Positions 32,848-42,353 of a stretch of DNA of 64,000 bases are shown piece after piece. The translations under genes and the position numbers were made by a program. Position 1 is the stretch's first letter, and the number at the start of each line of letters is the position of its first letter. The notes under the pieces were generated by a model. It was not told the DNA's origin and did not search any database. It was given only the letters and a program-made list of their open reading frames with translations. Source of the stretch: Apibacter sp. B3706 (GTDB taxonomy: Bacteria > Bacteroidota > Bacteroidia > Flavobacteriales > Weeksellaceae); contig NZ_CP049715.1 in assembly GCF_011082725.1 (NCBI RefSeq), positions 1,116,001 to 1,180,000 of the forward strand, in the 5' to 3' direction.

Positions 32848-34725
32848 TTTTACTAAAGATAATTCATTATCTATCAGTCTGTTATTATATTGTTGAATAT
32901 ACGATTTAATTTTTAATTCAAGGTTTTCTTTAGGATAATTTGAAATTGAATGTTGTAATAAACTGTCTTTTGTATAATCATATACTCGTAAAATCTTTTT
33001 ACCGTCAAAAGCAACATAATACTGATTGATTAAAAATCTATAAATACCTTCATTAAAATTGGCAACAACTCGATCTTTACTTTCAACGGGATTACCAAAA
33101 GAAAAAATTTGTCCTTTATAACCCAGATAATTCAAAACTTCGGGGTAAATATCAATTTGACCCATTAATTTATTTTCTGTCCCCTTTAATTTAGAATTTG
33201 AAGGATCAAATAGTAATATAGGTATTGAATAATTACCTATTTCTGTTAAAAAATATTCAGGTTTCGCTCCTCCTCTACTTGTATGATCGGGAGTTAAAAC
33301 AAAGACAGTGTTAGTATACCATTCTTGTTTTTTGGCATTTTCAAAAAACTTTCTTAAAGCAAAATCGGAATAAGCAATACTTTCGTGAATATCTCTGTTT
33401 CCTTTAGGAAATTTATTTTTATATTGTTCAGGAATGGTATAAGGAGAATGTGAAGAAACGGTAAAAATAGTTGAAAAGAAAGGTTGTTTAAAAGTATTAA
33501 ATTTTTTTTGTGTAAACTGTAAAAATTCTTCATCAAAAATTCCCCATACTCCATCATATCCCCCTTTTTCCGTATATTCATTTTTACCATAATAATTATC
33601 ATAGCCGGAAATACGGGCAAATTCATTGAAATTTTGACTTCCATTAAAGGCCCCGTGAAAAAAAGATGTATTATATCCTTCCTTTTTTAAAACAGCATTA
33701 AATCCATCAATTTGATTAAAGGAATAAGGTGAAGATATATAAGAAACTTCCATAAGACAAGGTATAGATGTAATTACTGATGGTACTGCATCAATTGATT
33801 TTAATCCGTTAGCAAAAGCATTGGTGTAATACCTGCCTTCTGTAAGTAAAGAATCTAAAAACGGTGTTAATTTTCTACCTTCAAATTGTTGATAAATATT
33901 TTCTTTTCCAAAACTTTCCAAAATAATAATTACTAAATTCTTTTTGTTAAAAATTCCTTCCGAATTGATATCTATAACCGGATGATAAATAGTTTTTAAT
34001 TGTTGAGGGGTAAAATAATTCTTCTTTTTTAAATTATCTTTTTTATTAATAGTTTTAAAAATTGTAAAAGTTGTGTTTAATACCACAGCTGTATTTTGGG
34101 GATAATCGGTATAATTAATAGCATCAACTGTTTTAATTGGAGCTCTTTGGATACCTCCTCTTCCCAATAATATAATTAAGCCGATAAATAATAAAAAAAC
34201 TAATGAGCTCACGAAGATACCTTTCCATCCGTTTTCTTTTTCTTGTCTATAAGATATTTCAGGAATAAATTTCCAAAAACAAAACATAGCCACTAAATAT
34301 CCTAAAAACATATACCAATATTGAGCTAGGAATACAGGAATTAGTCTGAGTATGTCACCTTCCATACCGGAAGCGGTAATCAATGCATAGGTACTTCTTT
34401 TATTAGTATATATATAATATTTTATATCAATGAAATTGACTCCTATAAAAAAAGCATTGATAAAAAAAAATAGTATTTTTAAACTTTTTTGATAGGTATG
34501 ATTATACTTGAAGTTGCCCGGAATCGTACTTAATACAATTATGAGTATATTACTTAAAAAAATTGCTGCCAAATCAAATCGTAAGCCTCCTAAAAATTCC
34601 GATAATCCTATGTTTTTGAAAAAATGAAAATTGAACACATAAAAAATTGCTCTACAGAGTTGGTAACAAAAAATTAAGAGCAAAATTCTAAGCAATAACT
34701 GTTTTATGCTTAATTTATAATTCAT
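32836..34725 (-). CDS. LTA synthase-like sulfatase-fold membrane enzyme
   Basis: A 629-residue protein with five transmembrane helices in the first 200 residues and a periplasmic alkaline phosphatase/sulfatase domain from about residue 255: LVIIILESFGKEN (metal Glu), FANGLKSIDAVPSV (nucleophile region, Ser in place of the Thr of LtaS), FHGAFNG and FVLTPDHTS (metal Asp-His). In Gram-negatives such enzymes transfer phosphoglycerol or phosphoethanolamine to envelope glycans or lipids. Bacteroidota typically carry several. The exact donor is unknown. Confidence 0.85.
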   Translation of the reverse strand: MNYKLSIKQLLLRILLLIFCYQLCRAIFYVFNFHFFKNIGLSEFLGGLRFDLAAIFLSNILIIVLSTIPGNFKYNHTYQKSLKILFFFINAFFIGVNFIDIKYYIYTNKRSTYALITASGMEGDILRLIPVFLAQYWYMFLGYLVAMFCFWKFIPEISYRQEKENGWKGIFVSSLVFLLFIGLIILLGRGGIQRAPIKTVDAINYTDYPQNTAVVLNTTFTIFKTINKKDNLKKKNYFTPQQLKTIYHPVIDINSEGIFNKKNLVIIILESFGKENIYQQFEGRKLTPFLDSLLTEGRYYTNAFANGLKSIDAVPSVITSIPCLMEVSYISSPYSFNQIDGFNAVLKKEGYNTSFFHGAFNGSQNFNEFARISGYDNYYGKNEYTEKGGYDGVWGIFDEEFLQFTQKKFNTFKQPFFSTIFTVSSHSPYTIPEQYKNKFPKGNRDIHESIAYSDFALRKFFENAKKQEWYTNTVFVLTPDHTSRGGAKPEYFLTEIGNYSIPILLFDPSNSKLKGTENKLMGQIDIYPEVLNYLGYKGQIFSFGNPVESKDRVVANFNEGIYRFLINQYYVAFDGKKILRVYDYTKDSLLQHSISNYPKENLELKIKSYIQQYNNRLIDNELSLVKSKD

Positions 34726-34890
34726 AATAACAAGTGAATAGTTAGTAAGACAAAATTATATAATTTTTCATCAATTTAAACAATAAAATTTGTATTTTTT
34801 TAATAATTCGATACTGATTCTGAGTATAACATAAAAAATTTGATCTCATTCCATATTTTTTTCCTAGTTTTGTCTTTCTAATTATTAACT

Positions 34891-36255
34891 ATGGCTGAAT
34901 ATAAACTTATATTACCTCCTATGGGAGAAGGTATAATGGAAGCTACTATTACCGGATGGGTTAAGAATGAAGGAGATTATGTAGAAGAGGATGAAACTAT
35001 TGTTGAAATTGCGACAGATAAGGTCGATTCAGATGTCCCTTCCTCCATTTCGGGAAAACTACTAAAAAAGCTTAAAGAAGTAAATGATATTTGCAAAATT
35101 GGAGAAGCTTTTGCTATATTAGAAATAGAAGATACTGATGAAAAATCATCTGCTGTTTCTAAAACTGAAATATCTTTAAATCAGGATGATACTTTAACTA
35201 TCAATACATCTATAAATGTACCTAATATAACATCTGAATTAGAAATACCTTTGGTTTCTAATTCTGAACTACATAATAGTAATGCTTCTAAAAGTACGTA
35301 TTATTCTCCCTTAATTAGATCTATTTGTAAAAAAGAAAATATTTCACAATCGGAATTAGATTTATTACAAGGAACGGGACTAAACGGTAGAATTACAAAA
35401 GAAGATATCCTTTCCTATTTAAAAAGTAGAAATCTTTCCGCTACCATAAAAGTATCACCTATACTGGAACCGGTTCATAATAGCCCTAAATTATCAGAAA
35501 ATACGTCTGAAACCTCTATATTAAATTCTTCTCCTTCCATATCGGATGGTGATGAAATCATAGAAATGGACCGTATGCGTAAGCTTATTTCTAAAAATAT
35601 GCTGCAAAGCAGACAAATTTCGGCTCATGTTACTTCATTTGTTGAAGCAGATGTCACCAATATAGTACTTTGGAGAAATAAAAATAAAGATTCTTTCTTC
35701 AAAAATGAAGGAGTAAAGCTCACTTTTATGCCTATGTTTATTCAGGCAATTGTAAAAGCAATAAAAGATTTTCCTATGATTAATATCTCCGTAGATGGGG
35801 ACACAATTATTAAAAGGAAAAATATTAATATAGGTATAGCAACAGCTGTTCCTAATGGCAATTTAATTGTTCCTGTTATAAAAAATGCAGATCAGTTGAG
35901 TTTATCCGGGCTTGCAAGATCAATAAATGATTTAGCAAATCGTGCAAGAAATAATCAGCTAAAACCGGAAGATACCAATAATGGAACGTATACTTTGAGC
36001 AATATTGGAAGTTTTGGAAACCTTGCAGGAACGCCGATCATCAACCAACCTCAAGTTGCCATTATGGCTGTTGGATCGATTGTTAAAAAACCGGCAGTTA
36101 TTGAAACTCCACAAGGAGACATGATAGGTATACGCCATATGATGATTATCTCACATACCTATGATCACAGGGTCATAGATGGAGCTTTAGGAGGTGCTTT
36201 TGCTAAAAAGGTCTCTGATTATTTAGAAAAATTTGATCCTAATACAAAATTTTAA
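34891..36255 (+). CDS. Dihydrolipoyl acyltransferase (E2 of a 2-oxoacid dehydrogenase)
   Basis: A 454-residue E2: one lipoyl domain (residues 1-78, lipoylated Lys in EIATDKVDSDVP), a Ser-rich linker, a peripheral subunit-binding domain (YSPLIRSICKKENIS to GRITKEDIL, about 135-175) and a catalytic domain ending with HTYDHRVIDGALGG, whose His and Asp are the acyltransferase residues. It transfers an acyl group to CoA in a pyruvate or branched-chain oxoacid dehydrogenase complex. No E1 or E3 gene is adjacent, which is usual for the stand-alone bkd-type E2 of Flavobacteriia. Confidence 0.9.
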   Translation: MAEYKLILPPMGEGIMEATITGWVKNEGDYVEEDETIVEIATDKVDSDVPSSISGKLLKKLKEVNDICKIGEAFAILEIEDTDEKSSAVSKTEISLNQDDTLTINTSINVPNITSELEIPLVSNSELHNSNASKSTYYSPLIRSICKKENISQSELDLLQGTGLNGRITKEDILSYLKSRNLSATIKVSPILEPVHNSPKLSENTSETSILNSSPSISDGDEIIEMDRMRKLISKNMLQSRQISAHVTSFVEADVTNIVLWRNKNKDSFFKNEGVKLTFMPMFIQAIVKAIKDFPMINISVDGDTIIKRKNINIGIATAVPNGNLIVPVIKNADQLSLSGLARSINDLANRARNNQLKPEDTNNGTYTLSNIGSFGNLAGTPIINQPQVAIMAVGSIVKKPAVIETPQGDMIGIRHMMIISHTYDHRVIDGALGGAFAKKVSDYLEKFDPNTKF

Positions 36256-36289
36256 AGTTGAAATATATTTAAAAAATTAATTGTTGCCT

Positions 36290-36721
36290 GTGAACATTCA
36301 TTCAATACAATATTATATACTACTAATTATATTTAGTTGCCTTTTGAGCAGTTGCATTAAGAAACAAACGATAAAAGCTTCTAACCAAACTGATTCTTTA
36401 TCAGTATCTTCTTCAATTAAGGATACTTTACCTAAGAAATTTATCGGTACTTATCAAGGAAGTATTTCATGTGATGATTGTGAATTTGTGGTTCTGACTT
36501 TAGATCAAAGTAATACGTATAAGTTAAAAATTCAACTTTTTACTGATGAAGATTCTAAAGGATCAATTATTTATGAACAAGGTAATTTCAATTGGGATAA
36601 AAAAAATTCAACAATTGCTTTAGATAAGTTTGGTTTTAAATTTAAAGCTTTTGAAAAAAAACTGTACTATCTTGACAATACAGGTCAATACGATACTGAA
36701 GAATATTTACTTAAACAATAA
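36290..36721 (+). CDS. NlpE-like lipoprotein
   Basis: About 143 residues from GTG 36290; a TTG at 36281 is an alternative and no ATG fits. A lipoprotein signal (LLIIFSCLLSS-CIKK) is followed by an NlpE N-terminal domain: FIGTYQGSISCDDCEFVVLTLD, with its CxxC, and KLYYLDNTGQ near the end. NlpE-type proteins sense envelope or copper stress at the outer membrane in E. coli; here only the domain, not the pathway, is supported. It follows the E2 gene by 34 bases. Confidence 0.78.
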   Translation: MNIHSIQYYILLIIFSCLLSSCIKKQTIKASNQTDSLSVSSSIKDTLPKKFIGTYQGSISCDDCEFVVLTLDQSNTYKLKIQLFTDEDSKGSIIYEQGNFNWDKKNSTIALDKFGFKFKAFEKKLYYLDNTGQYDTEEYLLKQ

Positions 36722-36732
36722 ATTATATAATT

Positions 36733-36760
36733 AATCAAGTAAGTTTAATATTACTTGATT
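36733..36760. terminator. Hairpin between two convergent genes
   Basis: AATCAAGTAA-GTTTAATA-TTACTTGATT, a ten-pair stem. It lies between the NlpE-like gene and the leftward secreted-protein gene. The T run is weak, so terminator strength is uncertain. Confidence 0.6.
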
Positions 36761-36803
36761 ATTTCATTCTCAGTAAATTTTGTCGATTTTTTGAAATAAA
36801 TAT

Positions 36804-37376
36804 TTAAAATTCTAAATCATAATTAGAGATAGATAAACTTATTAAAATATTTTTTTCATTAAAGTAAAAAGTAGTATAAACTTTGTCTGATATTACTTTA
36901 TATGTTGGTTGTTTCGTGTTTTTAAATTTTATTAAACGCTTAGCATATATTTTTTCAATGGAACTTAAAGAAGATTGATGTAAGACAATTGAATTTAATT
37001 CCACCGAATTGATTCCTCCGTAATTGAAACTAACCAATGAAATTTTATCATTACTTCCTAATCGCCCGCCACCCTCTGATATTGCACTAATTTGAAAACC
37101 ATTCGTGAAATCCCAAGTATAAATGTTTCCTGAACCTTCGATGGGTTCTGCACCCGTATAAGTAGCTATAGTATTGATTGCCTCTATTTTTTGCGGTAAT
37201 TTAAATCCTTTAGCAGTAAAAAATAATTCTTTAATTTTAGCCGAAGATTTGGGACCTAAAATAAGGCTTTTCTTTTTTAATTTAGTAGTTGTTATCCTAT
37301 TGGTTTTATTTTGTGAAAACAGCTCTCCGCTGTTTAAAATCATTAGTAGAGTGAAAACGAATACAATTTTTTTCAT
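36804..37376 (-). CDS. Secreted protein of unknown function
   Basis: A 190-residue protein with a clear signal peptide (KKIVFVFTLLMILNSGELFSQ, cleavage after about residue 21) and a basic stretch, then a globular part rich in Ser, Asn and Ile (GSGNIYTWDFTNGF, LVSFNYGGINS). No family is recognised. It is probably periplasmic. It stands alone between a convergent hairpin and the J-domain gene. Confidence 0.7.
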   Translation of the reverse strand: MKKIVFVFTLLMILNSGELFSQNKTNRITTTKLKKKSLILGPKSSAKIKELFFTAKGFKLPQKIEAINTIATYTGAEPIEGSGNIYTWDFTNGFQISAISEGGGRLGSNDKISLVSFNYGGINSVELNSIVLHQSSLSSIEKIYAKRLIKFKNTKQPTYKVISDKVYTTFYFNEKNILISLSISNYDLEF

Positions 37377-37479
37377 TATAATTATTTTAGTATCTTACAA
37401 TATATCTAATTTTTTTGGCTTTAAGATTACAATTTCAAACGATAACGTCTGTTTTAGCCTATTGTTTGAATCCATTAAT

Positions 37480-38091
37480 TTATGGAACAAACATTTGTTT
37501 TATTTTATAAGTAAACTTTGAAAAAATAGAGGTAAAAAAATACTTGTTTTCCGTCTGATTAGTAGTGAAACTTATAAGAGCAACAAGACTATAATCATTA
37601 TCGGCTAACTTTAAAAGCTTGATGATGATTTTTTCTTTATCTAAATATGGTAAAAACTTTATACATTTTAAATTTTCAATTATAATCTGCTTACGAACTT
37701 CTTTATCGCTTTTTAAAAGTAAGAAGTTGATATTTTCATCAGACAATAATTTTTCCAACCCTGAATATAACGCATTTTTACTTATTTTATTAATGCCTCT
37801 ATCATAAATGAATTTACTAATATCCTGAAACTTTTTTAAAAAAATATAAGGTGTAATGGGTTGAGAATAAGAAGAAATTTTTTTCCTATACCTTACGTCA
37901 TAATTTTTACGAAATTCTTCATTGGATAAAATATGATATGCTTCGTTAATATCTATAAAAAGCTTTTCATTATCTTTATTATTTAAATTCCTGTCCGGAT
38001 GATATTTAAGAGCTAATCTTCTATAAGATTTTTTAATTTCCTTATGCGATGCAGTCGGATCGACTTCTAATATAGTATAAAAATCTTTCAT
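37480..38091 (-). CDS. J-domain (DnaJ-like) protein
   Basis: A 203-residue protein. Residues 2-65 form a J domain with the invariant HPD (ALKYHPDRNLNN), so it can stimulate Hsp70 ATPase. The remaining 135 residues are Lys/Ile-rich and match no zinc-finger or substrate-binding DnaJ region, so it is a J-domain co-chaperone of a specialised type rather than DnaJ itself. No membrane helix is seen. Client unknown. Confidence 0.85.
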   Translation of the reverse strand: MKDFYTILEVDPTASHKEIKKSYRRLALKYHPDRNLNNKDNEKLFIDINEAYHILSNEEFRKNYDVRYRKKISSYSQPITPYIFLKKFQDISKFIYDRGINKISKNALYSGLEKLLSDENINFLLLKSDKEVRKQIIIENLKCIKFLPYLDKEKIIIKLLKLADNDYSLVALISFTTNQTENKYFFTSIFSKFTYKIKQMFVP

Positions 38092-38183
38092 AATTTTAGG
38101 CTACAACCAGTATTAAAAAGAACATTCGGCACAAATATATGCTATTTAAAACACATTTACACCGATTGATAAACATTTAAAAG

Positions 38184-38211
38184 AAAAAAGACTATTTAAA
38201 ATAGTCTTTTT
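38184..38211 (-). terminator. Terminator after the ribonucleotide reductase operon
   Basis: AAAAAGACTATT-TAA-AATAGTCTTTTT, a symmetric stem with T residues on both strands, about 25 bases after the nrdA stop. Confidence 0.85.
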
Positions 38212-38236
38212 ATATGATGTAAGAAAATTATAATCA

Positions 38237-39886
38237 CTACGATTCACAGCTGCTGCAATTAACCAAATTAACCACAAGCTCTTTGGCCACACTTTGACTT
38301 CTTTGATAATATAAAGTTTTAATACCTAATTTCCAAGCTTCTATTAATAATCGGTTTACCTCTTTTACCGGAAGTTCAGCAGGTATATTTAAATTTAAAG
38401 ACTGGGATTGGTCCACATATTTTTGTCTTATAGAGGCCTGTTGAACAATTTCCAATTGGCTGATCTCTTTAAAAGTTTTGAAAACTTGTTTTTCTTCATA
38501 CGATAAATCTTTTAAATGTTGTACACTACCACCATTTAGCATAATACTTCTCCAAGTGTCTTCATTATTAATATTTTTCTCCGTAAGAAGCATATCCAAA
38601 TACTTATTTTTACGCATGAAATTACCTTTAGAAAGACCCGCTTTGTAGTAATTGGAACTGAACGGCTCTATCCCCGGTGATGTTTGACCTAAAATCGCAG
38701 AAGATGAAGTGGTTGGCGCAATAGCCAATAAAGTAGAATTTCTTCTTCCATAACCTTTTAATAATTCTGGTTCTCCGTAAATTCTGGCTAAATCTTCAGT
38801 TGCTTTATTCGATTTATCCTGCAAATATTTAAAAATCTCAACGGTCTTTTGTTTAGCAACTATTCCTTCAAAAGGAATCATGTTTTTCTGCAAATAAGAA
38901 TGCCATCCTAAAACACCCAAGCCTAGTGCTCTGTGCTTTTTAGCAAATTTATTTGCGGGTGACAAGTAATAATTACCTTCTGTTTTTACAATAAATTCCT
39001 GTAAAACGGCATCCAAAAAGAATACGGCTAATTTTACTGCTTCCGTGTCTTTCCATTCATCATATAATTCCAAATTCATGGATGAAAGACAACATATAAA
39101 AGATTCTTCTTCTGTGGAAGGAAGCATGATTTCAGAACAAAGATTAGAAGCATGAATAACCATTCCTTTATCTTTGTATACCTGTGGTTTATTTTTATTA
39201 ATATTATCGGTAAAGAATATATAGGGTAAACCTTTTTGTTGACGACTTTCTAAAACTTTAGCCCAAATTTTTCTTTTATCAATATCTCCGTCAATCATTT
39301 CCTGCATCCAATAATCAGGAACGCATATACCGAAAAATAAATTTTGAATCGGATTTCCTATATCGCGTATGGATAAAAATTCTTCAATATCGGGATGATC
39401 AATATCCAAATAAGCAGCAAAAGCTCCCCTTCTCACTCCCCCTTGAGATATGGTATCCATGGCGGTGTCAAATAATTTCATGAAACTTACCGCTCCACTA
39501 CTTTTGCCATTATCCGAAACCGCTGATCCTCTTTCTCTTAAAGCTCCAAAATAACCGGAAGTACCTCCGCCAATTTTGGTCTGCATGATTACTTCTCCTA
39601 ATTTATGAGTTATTCCTTCTATACTGTCAGGAATATGAACGTTGAAACATGATATAGGCAATCCTCTTTCTGTTCCCATATTTGCCCATATGGGTGAGCT
39701 TAAACTCATCCAGCCCCTTTCAATCATTTCCTGAAAAGCTTCTTTTAGTTCAGGTTTGTATAATCGTTGAGCGGCAGCGGAAGTAATACGATCAATTGCT
39801 CCTTCAACCGTCTCTCCCTTTAGAAGATACCCCCTATTTAATATTTGTTCACTTTCCGAATTTTTCCACCAAAGTTTTTCGCTCAT
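38237..39886 (-). CDS. nrdA: Class I ribonucleoside-diphosphate reductase, large subunit
   Basis: A 549-residue short NrdA-type subunit without an N-terminal ATP-cone. Active-site residues are seen: Cys in PISCFNV, Asn/Cys/Glu in ASNLCSEI, partner Cys region FICCLSS, the Tyr pair in TLYYQRSQS and the C-terminal redox Cys pair NCSSCES. It reduces ribonucleoside diphosphates to deoxy forms using the radical from NrdB. It is last in the nrdB-small gene-nrdA operon. Lack of the ATP-cone means overall activity is not tuned by dATP in the classical way. Confidence 0.93.
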   Translation of the reverse strand: MSEKLWWKNSESEQILNRGYLLKGETVEGAIDRITSAAAQRLYKPELKEAFQEMIERGWMSLSSPIWANMGTERGLPISCFNVHIPDSIEGITHKLGEVIMQTKIGGGTSGYFGALRERGSAVSDNGKSSGAVSFMKLFDTAMDTISQGGVRRGAFAAYLDIDHPDIEEFLSIRDIGNPIQNLFFGICVPDYWMQEMIDGDIDKRKIWAKVLESRQQKGLPYIFFTDNINKNKPQVYKDKGMVIHASNLCSEIMLPSTEEESFICCLSSMNLELYDEWKDTEAVKLAVFFLDAVLQEFIVKTEGNYYLSPANKFAKKHRALGLGVLGWHSYLQKNMIPFEGIVAKQKTVEIFKYLQDKSNKATEDLARIYGEPELLKGYGRRNSTLLAIAPTTSSSAILGQTSPGIEPFSSNYYKAGLSKGNFMRKNKYLDMLLTEKNINNEDTWRSIMLNGGSVQHLKDLSYEEKQVFKTFKEISQLEIVQQASIRQKYVDQSQSLNLNIPAELPVKEVNRLLIEAWKLGIKTLYYQRSQSVAKELVVNLVNCSSCES

Positions 39887-39894
39887 AATATATA

Positions 39895-40188
39895 TTAATC
39901 TAATCTTTTAACCATTAATTCTAATTTACCTTTTAATCCGGTTTCATTATTTACTGCCATTCTTCTTAAAAAATACCCGTTATCTTTTCCTTCTTCATCA
40001 ATAAAAGGCATTTCATATATTTCAGATAAAGAAAATACTCGAAGATATCCTGAAATTATTTCTATTAACTCCTCCCATATCTCTATATGACGGTCTCTGT
40101 CCTCTAATTTAGTTGCAATTTCTCTTTCGATAGTTGCATTAAAATCAAGATATATAAAATTGGCTTTAACTAAATAAAAATCTCCCAT
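39895..40188 (-). CDS. Small conserved protein between nrdB and nrdA
   Basis: A 97-residue acidic protein (FYLVKANFIYLDFNATIER, IEIWEELIEIISGYLRVFSLSEIYEMPFIDEEGKDNG by parts, core GYLRVFSLSEIYEMPF). Its ATG follows the nrdB stop with no gap, and it ends eight bases before nrdA, so it is translated with both reductase subunits. No known domain is recognised. A regulator, assembly factor or activator of the reductase is the simplest idea; I know of no proof. Confidence 0.75.
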   Translation of the reverse strand: MGDFYLVKANFIYLDFNATIEREIATKLEDRDRHIEIWEELIEIISGYLRVFSLSEIYEMPFIDEEGKDNGYFLRRMAVNNETGLKGKLELMVKRLD

Positions 40189-41163
40189 TTAAAATAAATC
40201 GTTTTCAGTTATACTTTTATCATATTTGGTATATTCGGTAGGTCTTTTCGCAAAAAAGTCGTCCAAACTATTGGCAAATACTTCCTCTTCAAACCATGCC
40301 ATAGGTTTGTATTGCTCAGGTGTAACATTATACAACCGTTCCATTCCTATTTGTTGTAAGCTTTCATCTACCCTGAATTTCATGAAGTTTAGAAGATTTT
40401 CTTTTTCTATTGAGTTTACTTCTCCTTTCTCAAATATCCAATCTAATATTTTACCTTCTATGATGATTGAATTCTTAACGGTATCTTGAATGTGCTTAAT
40501 GGTATCTTCATCAAAAAAGTCGGGATATTCTTCTTTAATTTTATTAACTAAATAGATTCCCGCATTGGCATGAATTTGCTCATCTACCGAAGTCCAACCA
40601 ATGATATTGCTAACATTTTTCATCAGACCTTTAAATCTTGTAAATGATAAGATTATGGCAAATTGACTGAATAAAGATACATTTTCAATAAGAATAGTAA
40701 ACAAAATAAGTGATACTACGTATTTTTTTCGGTCATCGGATTTAGCATATTTTAATGCATTATCTAAGTATTCCACTCTTTCCCTGATAACGGGAATTTC
40801 CAACAACTTTTCGAATTCATTATTATATCCCAAAACCTCCAACAATCTTGAGTAAGCTTCTGAATGTCTAAATTCACATTCCGCAAATGTACTTCCTAAT
40901 CCATTGAACTCCGGCTTTGGAAAATGCTGATATATATTTCCCCAAAAACTTTTTACAGCGACCTCAATTTGGGCAATTGCTAATAAACTGTTTTTGATTG
41001 AATTTCGCTCTCTGTCTTCTAAATGCGAATGAAAATCCTGTATATCGGCAGTAAAATCTACTTCTGAGTGTACCCAATAGGCATGATTGATTGCCTCTGT
41101 AAATTGTAAAATTTCAGGGTATTCAAAAGGCTTGTAATTAATTCTTCTATCAAATATTGACAT
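40189..41163 (-). CDS. nrdB: Class I ribonucleoside-diphosphate reductase, small subunit
   Basis: A 324-residue radical-generating subunit. Metal ligands are visible: Asp in TADIQDF, Glu and His with the radical Tyr in FRHSEAYSRLL (E-x-x-H-x-x-x-Y), Glu in LFTILIENVSLF, and Glu/His in DEQIHANAG. It is the first gene of the operon and has a long AT-rich leader. It supplies the tyrosyl radical to NrdA. All key residues are present, so it should be active. Confidence 0.93.
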   Translation of the reverse strand: MSIFDRRINYKPFEYPEILQFTEAINHAYWVHSEVDFTADIQDFHSHLEDRERNSIKNSLLAIAQIEVAVKSFWGNIYQHFPKPEFNGLGSTFAECEFRHSEAYSRLLEVLGYNNEFEKLLEIPVIRERVEYLDNALKYAKSDDRKKYVVSLILFTILIENVSLFSQFAIILSFTRFKGLMKNVSNIIGWTSVDEQIHANAGIYLVNKIKEEYPDFFDEDTIKHIQDTVKNSIIIEGKILDWIFEKGEVNSIEKENLLNFMKFRVDESLQQIGMERLYNVTPEQYKPMAWFEEEVFANSLDDFFAKRPTEYTKYDKSITENDLF

Positions 41164-41462
41164 AATCCTTAATTTATTTTTCTTTTTTTAATAATTTTTA
41201 CTTTATTTTTAAAAGACAGAAAATTCTTTACAAGAGCCGGTCTCGTGTATAATTTTTAACATATACAAACTCTTATATTCAAATTTTATAATCTTATGAT
41301 TTTTATAATTAACTTTCTTTCAATTAATTAATTCTTTTGTTTTAGGCTCTTACTATGTATTTAAAATTAAAAATATTTAACATATTTGACCCTAGAGAAT
41401 TTCAAAAGATATTAAGAAGTTATAAACACACAATTTTATTTTGAATTGAAAAAACAAGTTTT
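41164..41462 (-). other. Long 5' leader/promoter region of the reductase operon
   Basis: About 300 bases with no gene. On the leftward strand AAGAGCC (41351-41345 read in reverse) can pair with GGCTCTT (41240-41234 read in reverse), the only GC-rich pieces in an A/T desert. I could not match it to a known riboswitch, nor find a confident NrdR box. Confidence 0.45.
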
Positions 41463-42338
41463 TTAATTCCTCGAATCAGTTCCCCATTTTAATTTTTCCC
41501 GAAGATTTTTAAAATAAGAATAATTATTATACTTGACTATTTTTATTTTAAATGGTGCTTTTTTTATGATTATTTCATCGTCTATTCCTACCGTATTATA
41601 TCGTGAATCCAGACACAAGGAATATTTTTCCGATCTACTATGAACTTTCAACCGTATTTCTACATCATCTTTTAAAATTAATGGTCTTACATTTAAATTG
41701 TGCGGACAAATTGGGGTAATAACAACAATATCGGCTTTAGGATAAATGATGGGTCCTCCACAACTTAAAGAATAGCCGGTTGAACCGGTAGGAGTTGATA
41801 TAATTAAACCATCTGCCCAAAAGGTATTCAGAAATATATTATCTACATAGGCATCTATGGTTATCATTGAGGTTGTATCCTTACGCATTACTGCAGCTTC
41901 ATTTATGGCATAAGGCAAGAATTTATGAAAATTACTTTTCACTTCTAATACGGAGCGTTCACTTATAGTGCAATTACCATCTAAAATATGGGGCAATTCC
42001 TTTAAAAATTCATTTTTCTGAAATGTGGCTAAAAATCCTAATCTTCCTGTATTGATTCCCACAATCGGAATATTAGATCCTTTAATATAAGCAACAGTAG
42101 ACAAAATAGTTCCATCACCGCCAAAGGTAAATAATAATTTGGTTTCTTTAGGAAGCCCTTTCTTTTTAGTGAAAGGAATAAAACCGGGATTTTTTAATCC
42201 TAACATTTCTTCTAATTCCTTCACGTAGGATTCATATACATAAATGGTTATACCTTTTTTTTCTAGTTGTTGAAAAAAAGCCGAATAAAGTTCATAATCT
42301 TCTTTGTGAACTACTTTTCCATATACACCTACTATCAT
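41463..42338 (-). CDS. nadK: NAD kinase
   Basis: A 291-residue ATP-NAD kinase making NADP. The conserved GGDG lies in FTFGGDGTILS, followed by NTGRLGFLA, SCGGPIIYP and the NLNVRPLI core. It has the usual length. It is 15 bases downstream of the CBS/ACT gene, a pairing common in Flavobacteriia. Cytoplasmic; essential in most bacteria. Confidence 0.95.
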   Translation of the reverse strand: MIVGVYGKVVHKEDYELYSAFFQQLEKKGITIYVYESYVKELEEMLGLKNPGFIPFTKKKGLPKETKLLFTFGGDGTILSTVAYIKGSNIPIVGINTGRLGFLATFQKNEFLKELPHILDGNCTISERSVLEVKSNFHKFLPYAINEAAVMRKDTTSMITIDAYVDNIFLNTFWADGLIISTPTGSTGYSLSCGGPIIYPKADIVVITPICPHNLNVRPLILKDDVEIRLKVHSRSEKYSLCLDSRYNTVGIDDEIIIKKAPFKIKIVKYNNYSYFKNLREKLKWGTDSRN

Positions 42339-42353
42339 TGAATTATAATTAAT

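Noticed and set aside
36281-36289. TTG start for the NlpE-like gene
   Set aside because: GTG at 36290 gives a better signal-peptide length. The TTG would add three residues without benefit, though it cannot be excluded.
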